Source of the DNA: Diplosphaera chodatii | Taxonomy: Eukaryota > Chlorophyta > Trebouxiophyceae > Prasiolales > Stichococcaceae | Reading direction: 5' to 3' | Length of the DNA stretch: 64,000 bases | NCBI GenBank assembly: GCA_032358165.1 | Contig: JAALGY010000037.1 | Location: 1,483,064-1,547,063 of the forward strand | In this document: piece by piece, positions 1 through 11,400 of the stretch | Layout: every line of letters starts with the position of its first letter | Position numbering within the stretch: position 1 is the stretch's first letter | Made by a program: the position numbers and the translations under genes | Notes under the pieces: model-generated | What the model was told of the DNA's origin: nothing | The model's input: only the letters and a program-made list of their open reading frames with translations | The model's database searches: none

Positions 1-948
1 CGCTTCAAGCTACAGCGGCACAACGGCAGCAGTGCGGCTGACTGCAGTAGAGAGGTGTAGAGTTCAAGCACCGCGGGTGCCACAGGAATGGCGCAGTCTA
101 CGGTTTGCCGGATGTTGCTCACTGCCGCCTCGGATTGCAGGTCAGCCAGTGGCTGCAGAAGTTTGTGCACAACGCCGCAACCCGTCTACGAAGCTGAATC
201 GCATTCCAGTGTTGTGATGGATGCAAAGGAACCTTGACGCGCGTCCTCCAGTCTGCGGGTTGCGATCTTGCAAAGCAGTGCATTGGAAGCAGTTCTTCAT
301 GCTCGAGCATCTCGAAGGACTGCTCACTTGTCATTTGCACAACGGCAACATCTACAGTTCATCCTGCTCAGCAAACACGCGTCTGACACGCTGCGCTCCC
401 GCTGCAGCTGCCCTCAAGCCAGCGTTCAGGTTCACTTGAGCGCGGCCGCACCTGCAGTCAGACGCTGCCAAACAGAGGTGCAGCCATACTTCTGTGTCGT
501 GTTGCAGACCGCCATAGTCCACGGCCTGTAGTGTGCAGCCGCTGACGCCCCTATTGCAGGCTGCGCGCAGCGAAGGATATTGATAAGCGTGTGCACCACT
601 CACGCGGTGTACGCAGGTGGCATTCTGCCTGCGGAGCCGCGCCCAGCGTCCGCCAGGGGCGCACGCCAGGTGTCCGCAGCCGCGACTGCGCGGCCCCGGG
701 CCTGACGGCGGTTGTGGCAGCACCAGCAGCTGCAGCGGCATCGTCGGGAGCTCGGCGTCAGGCGGGCCTGGGCTGGGCGGCAGCCGGCAGCATCTGCCGT
801 CCCGCAGCGGCGGGCAGCACCGCGCGGCGGCCTGCGGCTTGAGGCACCCGGCGCCAGCCGCTGCTGCCAACAGCGCCGCCGCAGACAGTCTGGGGCTGAC
901 ATTGCGGCAGACAGCTGCGCCTGCTAAACCCTGCGCAACGCGCCCCAG
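1..948. other. Upstream region without a supported gene
   Basis: No conserved protein block is visible on either strand. The part from about 600 to 940 is very GC-rich and so stays open in several frames, but the translations are Ala/Arg/Gly-rich composition artefacts. It probably holds the promoter and 5' leader of the SPT4 gene that starts at 949. No promoter element was recognised. Confidence 0.5.
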
Positions 949-1913
949 ATGGCGGGGCCGCTGCAGGCGGAGGTGCCGCGGGAGTTCGGCAAGAGCCTGC
1001 GCGCCTGCGTGTGCTGCAAGCTGGTCAAGACCTTCGACCAGGTGGGCCTGCTGCAGGTAGCAAGAAGCGGTTCTGCGCCTCTGTGACTGCTCCGTGCAAC
1101 ATGCAAGACGGTCAGCAGGCAGCAGAAGCTGCACCATGCCAAGCTGCATGCGCTCAAACGCGGCACAGCAGTGGCTTGCAGCAAACGCCGCGCTTGTGCT
1201 TGCGACATGCGTGGCAGCATCCGCTGGCGGCCAACCGCTCCTGTGCAGCAGTGCATGATGCTGCCGTCACAACAGCATGTGTCGAACCGTACAGCTCCTG
1301 GCCAGCGGGTGCGAGCACTGCGGGTTCCTGAGCATGCACGGGAAATGGGGGCAGGTCACTCGGTGCGACATGTTTTCACCCCGGAGCTGGTGCCAAACTG
1401 GTTCGTCGTTTGCGCGCAGTTTCTGACCAGCGGGTGCGAGAACTGCGGGTTCTTCGGCATGGACGGCGATCGGGAGCGCGTCGCGGACTGCACCACGCCC
1501 AACTTCCAGTCGCTGCTGTCGGTGGTGGACCCCGCCAGCAGCTGGGCCGCCAAGTGGCAGCACCTGAGTGCGCATTTGACAATATCCTGATCTTGTTTTC
1601 TGGAGGGCGCGGGCGCACTGTTGTCTGGGCTACTGCCCAGCTTTTAGCTTCTGTTGCTGCTGCCGCTGCTGCTGCTGCTGAACACGCGCAGGGGCTGGTC
1701 TGCCTTCCTGTGCTGTGGCGGTGCCCACGCTTCCGGCGCCTTGCTGGCAGGGCCTGACCCAAAGAGCACCGCGGGGTTCAGGCCTCAAAGGGTGCTGCAC
1801 CGCCGGCCGCAGGCAAGAAGGCGGCGGGCGCGTACGCGCTGGCGATACAGGGCGACCCGCCGCAGTACGTGGAGGACCTGATGGAGGACCACGGGGTGCA
1901 CCGGCCGAGCTGA
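949..1913 (+). CDS. SPT4: Transcription elongation factor SPT4 (3 exons)
   Basis: SPT4 is the small zinc-binding partner of SPT5 (DSIF), which keeps RNA polymerase II processive in the nucleus. Exons are 949-1041, 1420-1567 and 1813-1913. They join in phase to a 113-residue protein, the usual length for the family. The zinc site is complete: C20 and C23 in RACVCC, then C37 and C40 in SGCENC. The blocks LVKTFDQ, CTTPNFQ and SSWAAKWQ match plant SPT4, and the C-terminal part GAYALAI fits the last strand. The start is the ATG that opens the conserved N-terminus. The junction FDQ|FLTSGCENC matches the plant sequence without a gap, so the donor at 1042 was preferred to the one 15 bases later. Intron 1 and the 3' flank hold decayed copies of exons 2 and 3. 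Confidence 0.93.
1293..1336 (+). repeat. Decayed copy of SPT4 exon 2 start inside intron 1
   Basis: The stretch CCAGCGGGTGCGAGCACTGC and its flanks copy the beginning of exon 2 (1420-1461), which reads CCAGCGGGTGCGAGAACTGC. About 40 bases align with a few substitutions, including an AG just before the copy. After that, similarity is lost. It looks like a partial tandem duplication of the exon start and not a second functional exon. Confidence 0.75.
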
Positions 1914-3146
1914 CGGCGCCAGGGTTTAGCGGCCAGCTGGACTTCTTAGTGTCGGTTTGGCGGCCCGCAGCAGATGGGGCATGTGCTCCATCTCAACATG
2001 GGAGCAGCAACATGTTGAGGACTTGATGAGGACTGATGGAGAAGGACCACCGGGTGCACTGGCAGCAGTGACGGCAGGGTTTGGTGGCTTGCTCAATTGC
2101 GGATGTCAGCTGAGGGGTTCAGCACGAAAGCACAGCTGGAGTGTGCGGAGGTCCGCGTGGTGAATTGTGTGGAGTGCACCGGCCGCAGCTGGCGCAGCTG
2201 TGGCGGCGCACCAGCTCACAGCATGTTGCCAGACCCTGCGCAGTATGCAGCTGTGGTAACCTACCATAGTTTTATTTGTGGACTCCAGACTCGACATACA
2301 TGGACGTCTGAATTTGTCTCGGGATTGTTGCGAGTTGTGCACATCTTGAGCACCAGCGGATCCCTCAGGAGAGCCAGGAGTAGGGCAACAGCAACCGCTT
2401 CGGACAGGCTGACGCTCAGCTGATGCTCTGCAGCGGCTGTGCATGCCCAGCAGTCGCTGGCGCAGCTGCTGCCAGGAGTCTGCCTGCTTGCATCATGTGT
2501 CGCAACTCCCGAGCAGCCGCATATTGGTGCATGGCTGGAGGGTCTCGTGCACCGTTGGAGGCCCTGTTAGAGGGTTTCCCAACTGGGAGCTGGGCCCCTT
2601 CCAGCTTTTCAGGGCCGATCACTGTTGGAAGATATTTGCGACCACTTGCATGACGTGGCGGTGACGTGGCCGTGTCTTACAGCTTGCCCAAATGCACCAG
2701 GTGCAGCAGGCCTGTGTAGAGTCTCAGCGCCTCAAAAGACCAGCACCATGACTATGATACTTACTCATACTCATCGTTGCGGAGCACCGCCGCCTGGGTC
2801 TGCCAGGCAGCAGGCAGCCCAGTGCAGGCTGGCAGTGGATCAAAGCCTCTTCAGATGCAGTCACGCCTCAGCAGGCGGCCGGCGTCATGATAGAGTGCCT
2901 GCAAGCCTTCCCCCGTCCTACCAGGCAGCAGGCACACGAGCCGCTACGCTCCTTCGCGCCCAGGCGGCACCGGAGGCCACCACAGTGCACAGCGCAGGTG
3001 CGCTCGCTGTTAACCTCGGCGTAGTGGTCTTGTGCCCGCTGGTCTGTCCAAAAATGTGCATGCAGGTACCTTCACATACCGTTCTGCACCATGACAACTT
3101 GGTCCGCACACAGACTTCCCTGTGGTAACATGTGCGTGGCATGCAG
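1914..3146. other. Intergenic: SPT4 3' flank and monooxygenase 5' flank
   Basis: It begins with the 3' flank of SPT4, including a decayed copy of the last SPT4 exon (listed separately). The rest shows no conserved coding block. The first exon of the FAD monooxygenase, with its start codon and any targeting peptide, should lie near the right end, because the first recognisable exon begins at a splice acceptor (3146/3147). It could not be identified. Confidence 0.5.
2013..2087 (+). repeat. Decayed copy of SPT4 last exon in the 3' flank
   Basis: The run starting GTTGAGGACTTGATGAGGAC and continuing through ACCGGGTGCACTGGCAGCAG then TGACGGCAGGGTTTGGTGG aligns with 1869-1940, the end of SPT4 exon 3 plus the first bases after its stop codon. 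Several substitutions and small indels separate them. Because the copy includes post-stop sequence, the duplicated unit was genomic DNA and not spliced RNA. Confidence 0.7.
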
Positions 3147-6100
3147 ACGCGCCGCTGCGGGCGGTGGTGATCGGCGCGGGCCTGGCGGGCCTGGCCACCG
3201 CGCAGGCGCTGTGCGGCCTGTTCGACCAGGTCACCCTGCTGGAGCGGGACGACGTGGCCAAGGCGCCCGCCAGCGCCGAGGACGCGTCGCAGGACCAGGT
3301 GCGCATGCACTGTGACGCTGCAAGCACGCGTGCGCACACACGAGTCTGCAGATGACTAGGCGGCAGGTCCTTAGAGCGCCTGTTGGTAGGCAGTTGCATA
3401 GCTGTACGTCAGCGCGGCATGTATGGCACAGTTATGCATCCGGCGCTGCCAAGTGCATGGCCTACTACCATCGCTATGCTGCATGGTTCGGGAGCTTCCA
3501 GATGTATCATCGTGTCTGCAATGTCACATCGTCATGCTGCCTGCTGCTGTAGCGGGCTATCAGGAAGCTGAAATCTAGTGTGTGCCCGCAGCTGACGGGG
3601 CGGTCGCGGCCGGGGGTGTCGCAGTTCTCGCAGCCGCACCTGCTGCTGAAGGGCGGCATGATGCAGCTCAGCAAGATGTTCGGCGCCGACTTCGAGCAGA
3701 CCTTGTTGGACGCCGGCGGCGTCAGCGTCAACTGGATCGAGGAGTGCACCGCGGTGCGTCATCCCTCGCACCAGGCAGCTGTCCTCATCCTCAGCACAGG
3801 ACAGGACAGGAGGGGGCTGTTGCAGCACGAGTGGCTTGCCGCCATCGCGTGGCGCAACGACCGACAGTGACATGCACCTGCCCGATGCACCGCAGCCTTG
3901 GTGACGTCGCTGCTCCTGTCCGCGCAGTTCAACTTCAACCGCTACATGCACCGGCGCCACGTGGACGGCCCCAACGGCACGGGCCAGTGCACCGGCGTCA
4001 CCGCCACCCGCGCGCTGTACGAGGCGACCGTGCGGCGCGAGGTGCGACCCGCTGCTTCCTCCATCCTACTTCCCATTTTTCAATAGTTGAAAACGCGCCG
4101 GCGTCACCGCCACCTGCGCGTCGTACGAGGGAGTTGTCCGGCGCCAGGCGACAAAGCGCTGCTGCTGGGATTTACCGTTTGTCTGTTCCAGCTTCCTGCT
4201 CCCGATCATCTGTGGCTGCACCCTGTGCCACTGCTCCGCCGCAGACAGCCCCAGCTGCCACACGATGGACAGTTTTGCTTCAAAGGAGCTGCGAACCGTG
4301 TGTTGTTACGAGTCATGTGCATAATGGCAACCAGTGGATGTGCAGGTGACAAAGAACAAGAACCTGGAGCTGCTGTCGGGCGTCCGGGCGACCAGCTACA
4401 CCTTCAGCAACGGCAGCGTCACAGGTCGGGCGTGAACCCAGCGAGCATTTTGCCTCACACCATCAGTCACGCGAAATGCAGTGGCGGATGCGGTGGCTTT
4501 CATGACATGCATGCGGCCGCCAGGCCGGCATTCTAGGTGGTGTCCCTTCAGCTGGCACCTTGTGTTCAGGGCGGGTGGGTCTCTTGGCTTTTATCAAAGT
4601 ATTATATTATTTCAAATCAAGGCGAATGAGGGGAGAGCACCCGAATGAGGGGAGAGCACCCGTGTTTTTCAGATTCACAAGAATGCATCGCTCCAAATGG
4701 TGGAGAGGGCGGGCCCATGCACCGCAGCTGGAGGCAGTCCTGCTTTGCAGCTTCATGGTGTGCTCTGAACACCTGGTTCCCGGGTCTGCAGGGGTGCAGC
4801 TCAACGACGGGCGCCAGCTGGCGGCGGACCTGGTGGTGGACGCCTCCGAGCGCAACTCCCAGACCCCCTTTCCGTCATCTGAGCATTCCAATTTCCTGAT
4901 TGCAGGGGTGCAGCTCAGCGACGGGCGCCAGCTGGCGGCGGACCTGGTGGTGGACGCCTCCGGGCGCAACTCCCAGACGCCCGCCTGGCTGGGCGCGGCC
5001 GGGTACGAGAAGCCGCCCGAGGTGAGACTCCCTGTGCCCCTTAAAACCCTAATCAAATTTGCGTTTTCAGACGCCCGCCTGGCCGGGCGCGGCCGGGTAC
5101 GAGGAGCCGCCCGAGGTGAGGCGGCGCTGCTGGCGCGGCTCCACGTACGGAAGCACTGCTCCCCGCGCCCCTCCTTCGGCTGCAACCCGTGTGCGGCTGC
5201 AGCTGCCCGGCTGTCGGTGGCCGGCAGAACGGGCGCCCACCTGTGCTGGACTTGCTGCGCTACTGCAAGTTTCATGCAGTTGCGTCTTTCGGTAACTGTG
5301 CTGCGGCGACGGGGACGTCTGCTCGACGACTGAAAGGTCACTCTGCTGTCTGCCGCAGGTGTCCATATCAGCTAACCTGGGCTACGGCACATGCGTGTAC
5401 GATGCGCCCAACTACTATGCGGTACGAACGAATCTGCTGCTGTTGCTTTCCCACACACCATCAAGACAACGCTATTCCGCTTTGTCACATTCCATTCCGA
5501 AATTCTGAAAACAACCAGCGCGTCATGGTACGCTTCTGTCGAATGGACAGGGAGACAATAAGTCCAAGGCGTATGTGGTCTTCGCGACGCCGCCCAGCAA
5601 GCGCGGCGCTGTGCTGTGGGAGGTAGAGGGCGGCAAGATCCAGGTCCGCACCAGCCGGCCTGCGTCCCGTCAGAACGGCACACGCTGCAGTGCCAGCTGA
5701 AAGCACCATGTTGTCTGCATGCATCTGACGCCCCCGCCGCAGCGCACAGCCAGCACGTGTCCTGACGCCAAGAGCAGCTGCTGCCGCTGCGCCAGCCGCA
5801 GCCCTCGGACAGATCGTCCAGCTTGAGATTCAACCCGAGCTTCAACCCTGCACAGTTACGCCCTGCTGCAGGTGATCCTGAGCGGCTACTCCGGGGACCA
5901 CCCGCCCGGCGACCCCGCAGGATTCCTGGACTTTGCGCGCTCGCTGCCGGCGCCCGACGTGTACGACAAGCTGAAGGACGCGACGCCGCTGACGCCCGTG
6001 ATGTGCTGTGAGCTAATCTTATCTTTTTCTAAATGTCTTTTTGGAAACAAGATTATATACAATCTCGTTTTAATATCAACTGCTCCTGCCGCTGGTTGCG

Positions 6101-7739
6101 AATGCTCACCTCGTGTGGCTTCTGTCGAATGTGCAAGAGCATCGTCAGCATCGTCACATCTGCTTGGAGCGCCTGCTGCTGCTGCCGCTGCTGCTGGCGG
6201 TGGCGGCGGTGGTGCTGTGCTGTCTGTGCCTCCACTGTCGGCATGGGTACTGATAGGGTTTGCTGTTGGACATGGCCGGTATTCACCAGCTTGAACCTTT
6301 GCTGCTCTGCAGACAAGCGCACAGACAACTTCCGGCGTCGCTACGAGGAGATCACGATGCCGGATGGCCTGTGCGTCATCGGCGACGCGGTCGCGGCCTT
6401 CAACCCAGTGTACGGCCAGGTCAGTAGGCGAAACCTCGCATGAATCCATCCCCAGTTGCCTTCAGGACGTGTACAACTGTCAGGGCCTGCACTGCCTGGC
6501 TCCAGCTGCTACCCCGACACTGCTGTCGTTCAAGGGGTGTGTTGGCGGCATGTCATCTTGGAAGCGACGCCAGTGTCCACATCACAGCGGCCGTCATGCC
6601 AGTGGGGTGTCGCTCGTTGACAAGTAGCACCCATGACTGAAGCCTGTATTTCCGGCACAGGGCATGACGGTGGGCGTGCTGCAGGCGGTGCAGCTGCGCG
6701 ACATGGCGGCGGCGCGGCTGGGCAAGGCAGCGGGAAGCAGCGCGGCGAAGCGCAGAGCGCTGCAGGGCCTCCCGGCGGCCTTCCACGCCAAGCTGCCCGA
6801 AGTGCTGGACTTTCCCTGGAACCTGGCCACAGGTGCAGTCACTCATGCTGCTTGTGCTGCTGTTGCTGCACATGTGTGGTTCCCAACATGCTGAAGCTGC
6901 TGCGGTACCGCTTTCAGAAGGCAAACAGCATGTTCTGCATGTCCCTGGTCATGTCCATGGGTGTGGGCACCAATAGGCCACATCACACATGTGTGTCAGT
7001 GGTGGCCTCATACACATCCCTTGAGCAGTTTGCGCTGGCTCACGCTTCGCTGTCCTGCCGTTGCAGGCGAGGACCTGAAGCACACGCAGGGGCTGCAGCC
7101 GCAGCAGGCTGCAGCCAAGAAGCCGGCGTCGCCGGTGGAGGCCCTGCTGAAGCGCTACTTCGCCTTCGTGCAGACGGTGTCTGCCGACGACCCCGTCATG
7201 CAGCTCACCTTCTGGCGGGTGGGGCCCCGTGCTTTGCTGCCTCGAACCTGCGCATGACGGCACGGTTGAAATCGGTCGACCGTCACTGCTGTATATACAG
7301 CAGCTGTGCATGTGCGCCAGCAGCTGTCAGTCACTGTACCCAGACTGCTGACCCGTTTGAGGAGCTCGGGTCCTGCATGCTGGTGGCTTTGTTATGTCCT
7401 GCTCCTCTTCACCATTGAAGGCATTCCAGGCTCAGTGAGTTGCACTCGACTCTGTTGCTGACTTTGGGATCTGCGCGAGGCCCCAGTCGCTGAAGTCATC
7501 TTGGAAGATCCCTGCTGAGCGCAGACCCCTGGTGGCTGCAGGTGTTCCACATGGTGGGCTCCCCCGCAGAGATGTTCTCGCCCAACATCGCGTGGCGCAC
7601 CGCGCGGCAGTGGCTGCTGCGCAAGGCGCGGGCGCTGCGGGGCGGGGCCGGCGGCGGCGGCGGCGGCGGCACCGGGCAGCCGGCCCCCGGCAGCGCGGCG
7701 GTCGAGACGGCGGTCGCTGCGACGCAGAGCCCGCGCTGA
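3147..7739 (+). CDS. FAD-dependent monooxygenase, copy 1 (about 12 exons; 5' exon not found)
   Basis: This is a flavoprotein hydroxylase/epoxidase of the type with a GD motif reading [16 protein letters not shown]. Recognisable exons are 3147-3298 (dinucleotide fold [16 protein letters not shown]), 3592-3753, 3928-4041, 4346-4424, 4906-5021 ([12 protein letters not shown]), 5360-5421, 5551-5643, 5872-6007, 6313-6419 and 6661-6832 (GD motif split by the intron), 7069-7218 and 7543-7739. About 510 residues are visible. The three FAD motifs (GxGxxG, the DG-type VDASGR and the GD box) are intact. The substrate is unknown; bacterial relatives with this GD box include polyether epoxidases. The true start lies in an unseen upstream exon. 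The inverted paralogue at 33.5-37.4 kb shares exon order. Exon-sized tandem duplications at 4.1 and 4.8-5.1 kb make the middle of the model uncertain. Confidence 0.85.
4082..4140 (+). repeat. Decayed copy of monooxygenase exon 3 end
   Basis: The stretch CCGGCGTCACCGCCACCTGC, then GCGTCGTACGAGG and a GTCCGGCGCCA tail, copies the 3' part of the third exon (about 3988-4045), which encodes GVTATRALYEATVRRE. The copy sits about 45 bases downstream of the genuine exon, within the following intron. It is altered enough that it is unlikely to be used. Confidence 0.7.
4623..4660 (+). repeat. Perfect 19-bp tandem duplication in an intron
   Basis: Two exact head-to-tail copies of a 19-base unit beginning CGAATGAGGGGAGAGC lie at 4623-4641 and 4642-4660. 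They fall inside a monooxygenase intron, a few hundred bases before the duplicated exons at 4.8-5.1 kb. Confidence 0.9.
4788..4983 (+). repeat. Tandem duplication of a monooxygenase exon
   Basis: Two copies of about 80 bases, each opening with CAGGGGTGCAGCTCA and including the acceptor AG, lie at 4788-4868 and 4902-4983. They encode [20 protein letters not shown] and [20 protein letters not shown]. The second keeps the conserved Gly of the DASGR motif and runs on into the AWLGAAGY part, so it is taken as the genuine exon. The first has Glu at that position and loses similarity right after the repeat. They could be alternative exons, but the first copy looks impaired. Confidence 0.9.
4974..5120 (+). 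repeat. Second tandem duplication covering an exon end and its donor site
   Basis: The segment CAGACGCCCGCCTGG through GAGAAGCCGCCCGAGGTGAG at 4974-5026 is repeated at 5068-5120 with very few differences. It encodes TPAWLGAAGYEKPPE and TPAWPGAAGYEEPPE. Both copies end in the same GTGAG donor, and the downstream copy follows a good acceptor (TTTTCAG). The downstream copy could therefore act as a separate mini-exon or as an alternative donor exon. Confidence 0.85.
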
Positions 7740-8491
7740 AGCCGGATGCAGTGCGCATCGCCCGGCCTGCCAGGGCTCCGGCATGGGATCCAGATGTACC
7801 ATACAGAGGCACACACAAAGCGTCCCACGAGTGCAGCATCGTTCGCAGAGCAGACTGGGCGGGGCGGCAGCACAAGGACGTTTCAAAACTGGGGTAGTTA
7901 TGCATGTGCGTTAGGCTTGCTGGGACACTCGAGCGTGGAGGCAATGGCAGTCGCATGCTTCGCATTTCACAGCTGACGAGCTGGACCTTCTGTACATTCG
8001 GAGCATTGTGGTTGCATTCGAACCTGCATCCTTTGTTGTGGTGCTAGCCATGTGTAGTGAGTATCTGATCGCTGCGCATACATAGTTGGGTCTCTGGCGT
8101 TTCAGGCGCGTAAACACAGGCCAGGGCAGCGCGTGGATGACAGTGAGTGGCACTACGGTATGGCGGTGATCGAGCAGACTGCCGGACATCTGTCTGGCAT
8201 TGTTCGGTTGTCGCGTGAGCTGTGCGGTTGGCAGGCTTGGTACGCTAGCGGTTACGGGCACACTGTAAGGTCTAAGAGGTTCGGTTGCTGAGACAGCACT
8301 GGTGAACATACAGAAAGCAAGCTTGGCACGCACGCTTGATTGGACACAGCGCTCAGACACAGCGATCCAGCTACTGTGTGGTCTACTGTCCCATAAACAC
8401 GAGTCTGCAAGCATATGTGGATGTTGCACAGGTGCTGTGACCTGCCCCCAGGCGCTGTCCCACATGCCTCAGTCTGCAGGTGCTGCTGCGC
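7740..8491. other. Intergenic between convergent genes
   Basis: This is the space between the stop codon of the monooxygenase (+) and that of NOC4 (-). No conserved coding block, repeat or RNA gene was seen. It should contain both 3' untranslated regions. Confidence 0.5.
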
Positions 8492-11400
8492 TCAAGCAGC
8501 CGTGAAGTCCCAGCCGGGCAGCATCTCCGCAGCGGCGTTGGCAGAAAACAGCGACGCCGGCGGCTCGGCGTAGAAGGCGGTGGGCGCCGCCTTCAGCCGC
8601 CGCTTCAGCTCCGCCTGGATGTCGAATCAACGACAACATCGGGTGTCAAGCTTCAGCACTGAGGACCAGGAGCCTGCACGTCGCCTCGTCCTGAGCGGCA
8701 CACCTGCCTCCAAACCCTGAACGCCGAGGGCACACTCAAACCCTAAACCCTAAAAACCCGCCCACCTGGATGCGGGACGTGTAGCTGTCCCCCAGCAGCG
8801 GCACGACGTCGATTTCGGCGGTGCGCCGCCGGTCGCCGAGGTCCTTATCCAGCACCGCCGTGAACGCCGCCACCTGGACAGGGCAAATAGTCAGGCAGTG
8901 ACGAACGGCGGCAGCGCTGTGCATGCCCTGGCGCTGCCGACTGCGGGCGCGGTCAGGCTGATCACCATCCCCACTCCAGATGCAGCGCGCCAGCGGCACA
9001 GCTCGCAGGGCGCCACCGCCTACTGACTGGACACACTGCCACAGGATGCCTTCGGGGTTCCAACATTTGGAAGCCGCTGTCCCAGGTGCTGACGCTCACG
9101 GCATGCTGCAGGCTCTCGCTGCGCAGCAGGCCGCACGTCATGAAACCCTGAATTGCGAGCAGCACCTGGGGGTCGTAGTGGGCGCGCAGGGCGGCCACCT
9201 CCCACAGGCTGCTCTCGAGCGCGCGGCACCTCGCGGGGTCCGGCTCGGCCTCGTCGTACGGGTCCGCCCCAGGGTGGGCCGCCGCCCCTGCCGCCGAGGC
9301 CGCCACCCCTTCCGGCGGCTGCGCCGCCGCAGACTGCGCCGCAGTGGGGTCGGCTTCTGCCTGGCCGGAACCGGCGGCCGCTGCCTCTGCGTCGCCGTCG
9401 CTGCCGGCGTCGCTGCTGCCGCTGCCGCGCGCGCGCCCGTGCCGTTGCTCAGGCCATTTGCATGCGATCGGGCTGGGGTCAGGGCTTGGGTTTGCTGAGC
9501 CGCCGCCGCGCCGACGCCCCGCGCGGCCTGCCCCGCAGCGCGCGCTTCGGGATCTTGAAGCAGCGCCGCAGCCGGCGCTGCGCCGGCGGCCGGGGCGCCC
9601 GGTCGCGCTTCCGCTGCCTCCGCTGCATCCGCTGCATCCTGCTGCCGGGGCGCCGGCCGGTGCAGCAGCTGCGTGGTTGCCGGGTGCCGCCGCAGCAGGT
9701 TGTGGATGAACGCCAGGCAGATGACGGCGCCTGCAGGCGCAGCAACGGCGCAACCTGCTCGGCTCGATGTCACGCTGGGCAGCTGGCAGCACCACAGCAG
9801 CATGCCAGAAGGCTCACCAAGCTCCGCAGCATGCAGTGGATCCCCGTGTTGGTGAATGTCCAAAACAGCGTGCCAGCCGTCCGCTGCGTACTCCCCGGCT
9901 GTTCCACACAGGTTCCGCTGTCGGGGGCTTGGGAATGGCGGCACGCACCAGCGGGCGGGGCGCGCAGGGCTATGCGCGCGAGGCGCTTGGCGAAGGCGGC
10001 GGCGGTGTAGGCCGGCACCGCGCCCGACGCCAGGAACACGTCCGCCAGCTGCAGGAAGCGCGCCCGGTGCCGCGCCTGCATGGGACGCAGGGGACTCCTC
10101 AGGGAACACGCAGCTGGACGCGGGTCCTGCTGCCCCATCAACGCCCCGCATGGCCACTAGTACAACTGGTTGGCGCAAATGCCCAGCTCCTGCGTGCTCC
10201 TGCAGCAGCAGTCTGCATCTTGCACCGGCCATTCAGCCACACCCAGGAGTCGCCGCCCCCACCTGGAACGCGTCCAGGGTGAGCAGGCCGTACAGGCGGC
10301 GGTAGAAGGCGGGGTACTCCAGGCCGTGGCGGGTGACCAGGATGAACAGCCCGTTCAGCGCCAGCATGCCCGTCAGGCCGCCTGTTGATGTGCGACCGAT
10401 CAGGGTCAGGAGCCACTCGCTCTGCAGCAGCCCCAGGCGCCAGGGTCCTACCTGCGACAGTTGCATCGCTGCAGCGCGGCCCTGCGCCAGGGGGGCGTTC
10501 TTTCCATGCGACAAACTGCGCCAGCGCACAGTGGCAGGCCCTGCTGCAGGGCTCGGCCGCTTGCTGCCCTGCCGATGCGCAGCAAGGTGACTGGAGACCC
10601 GCCTTGGTCGACGGACGCCGACAGGAAGTCCGCCAGCAGCAGCGGGTTGGGCATCGCGGGGATGATCGCGTCGTGCATCTTGACCAGCACCCGCCGGTAT
10701 GCGTCGCCCGGCAGCTCGCACCGCAGCAGCGCCAGCCACGCGTTCCTGCGGGAAAGGCAAGACATGGCGCAGCCCATCAACATCATGACCTCCGGTACAC
10801 TGCCAACTTGCGGTTATGAAAAACGGTAGGTTCTGCCGCCAGCTGACAGTTGGTGCGGCAAGATCAGCCAAGCCATGCACACGACTGCACACACATGCTG
10901 TGGCAGCAGCGCAAAGATGCATTTCGCAGCGGCCCCAACAATGTTTGGACCCAGAAATGCTCACGCGAAGGCGCGGCGGTGGTGCTCCCATGACAGCCAC
11001 CGCACCAACTCGCCGCCGCCGCCGCCGCTTCCAGCATCCGCCTTCCGCTTCCGCCGCTGCGCGCTGGCCGCCGGCCGGGCCGTGCCCGCCTGCAGGGTGT
11101 GACGGCGTGCGATCAGCAACTTTTGGGTGTCAAGAGCTCTCGCCGGTGCAGAGCCTTGCTGCTTGTCGGATGTACGCCGCTGCAACTGGCCTTGCTCATG
11201 AGTGACTGCAACCCGAGACCAGCTCCCAGGCTGTAAGCGCATGACCAGTTCCAACGTCCCATGCGCGGACATGTGCGAAGGGTGCAAGGGGTTCACGATG
11301 GACGCATTACTAACATTTCACCGCAGCCCACCTCGGCAGCGCCGGTCCAGGAGGCCACGCCGTCGGGGAAGCTGTCCGCCGCCGGCGTCGGCGGCGCGTT

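Noticed and set aside
352..1149. 265-codon minus-strand open frame upstream of and over SPT4 exon 1
   Set aside because: It is antisense to the well-supported SPT4 exon, has no recognisable motif, and its composition follows the GC-rich third-frame bias.
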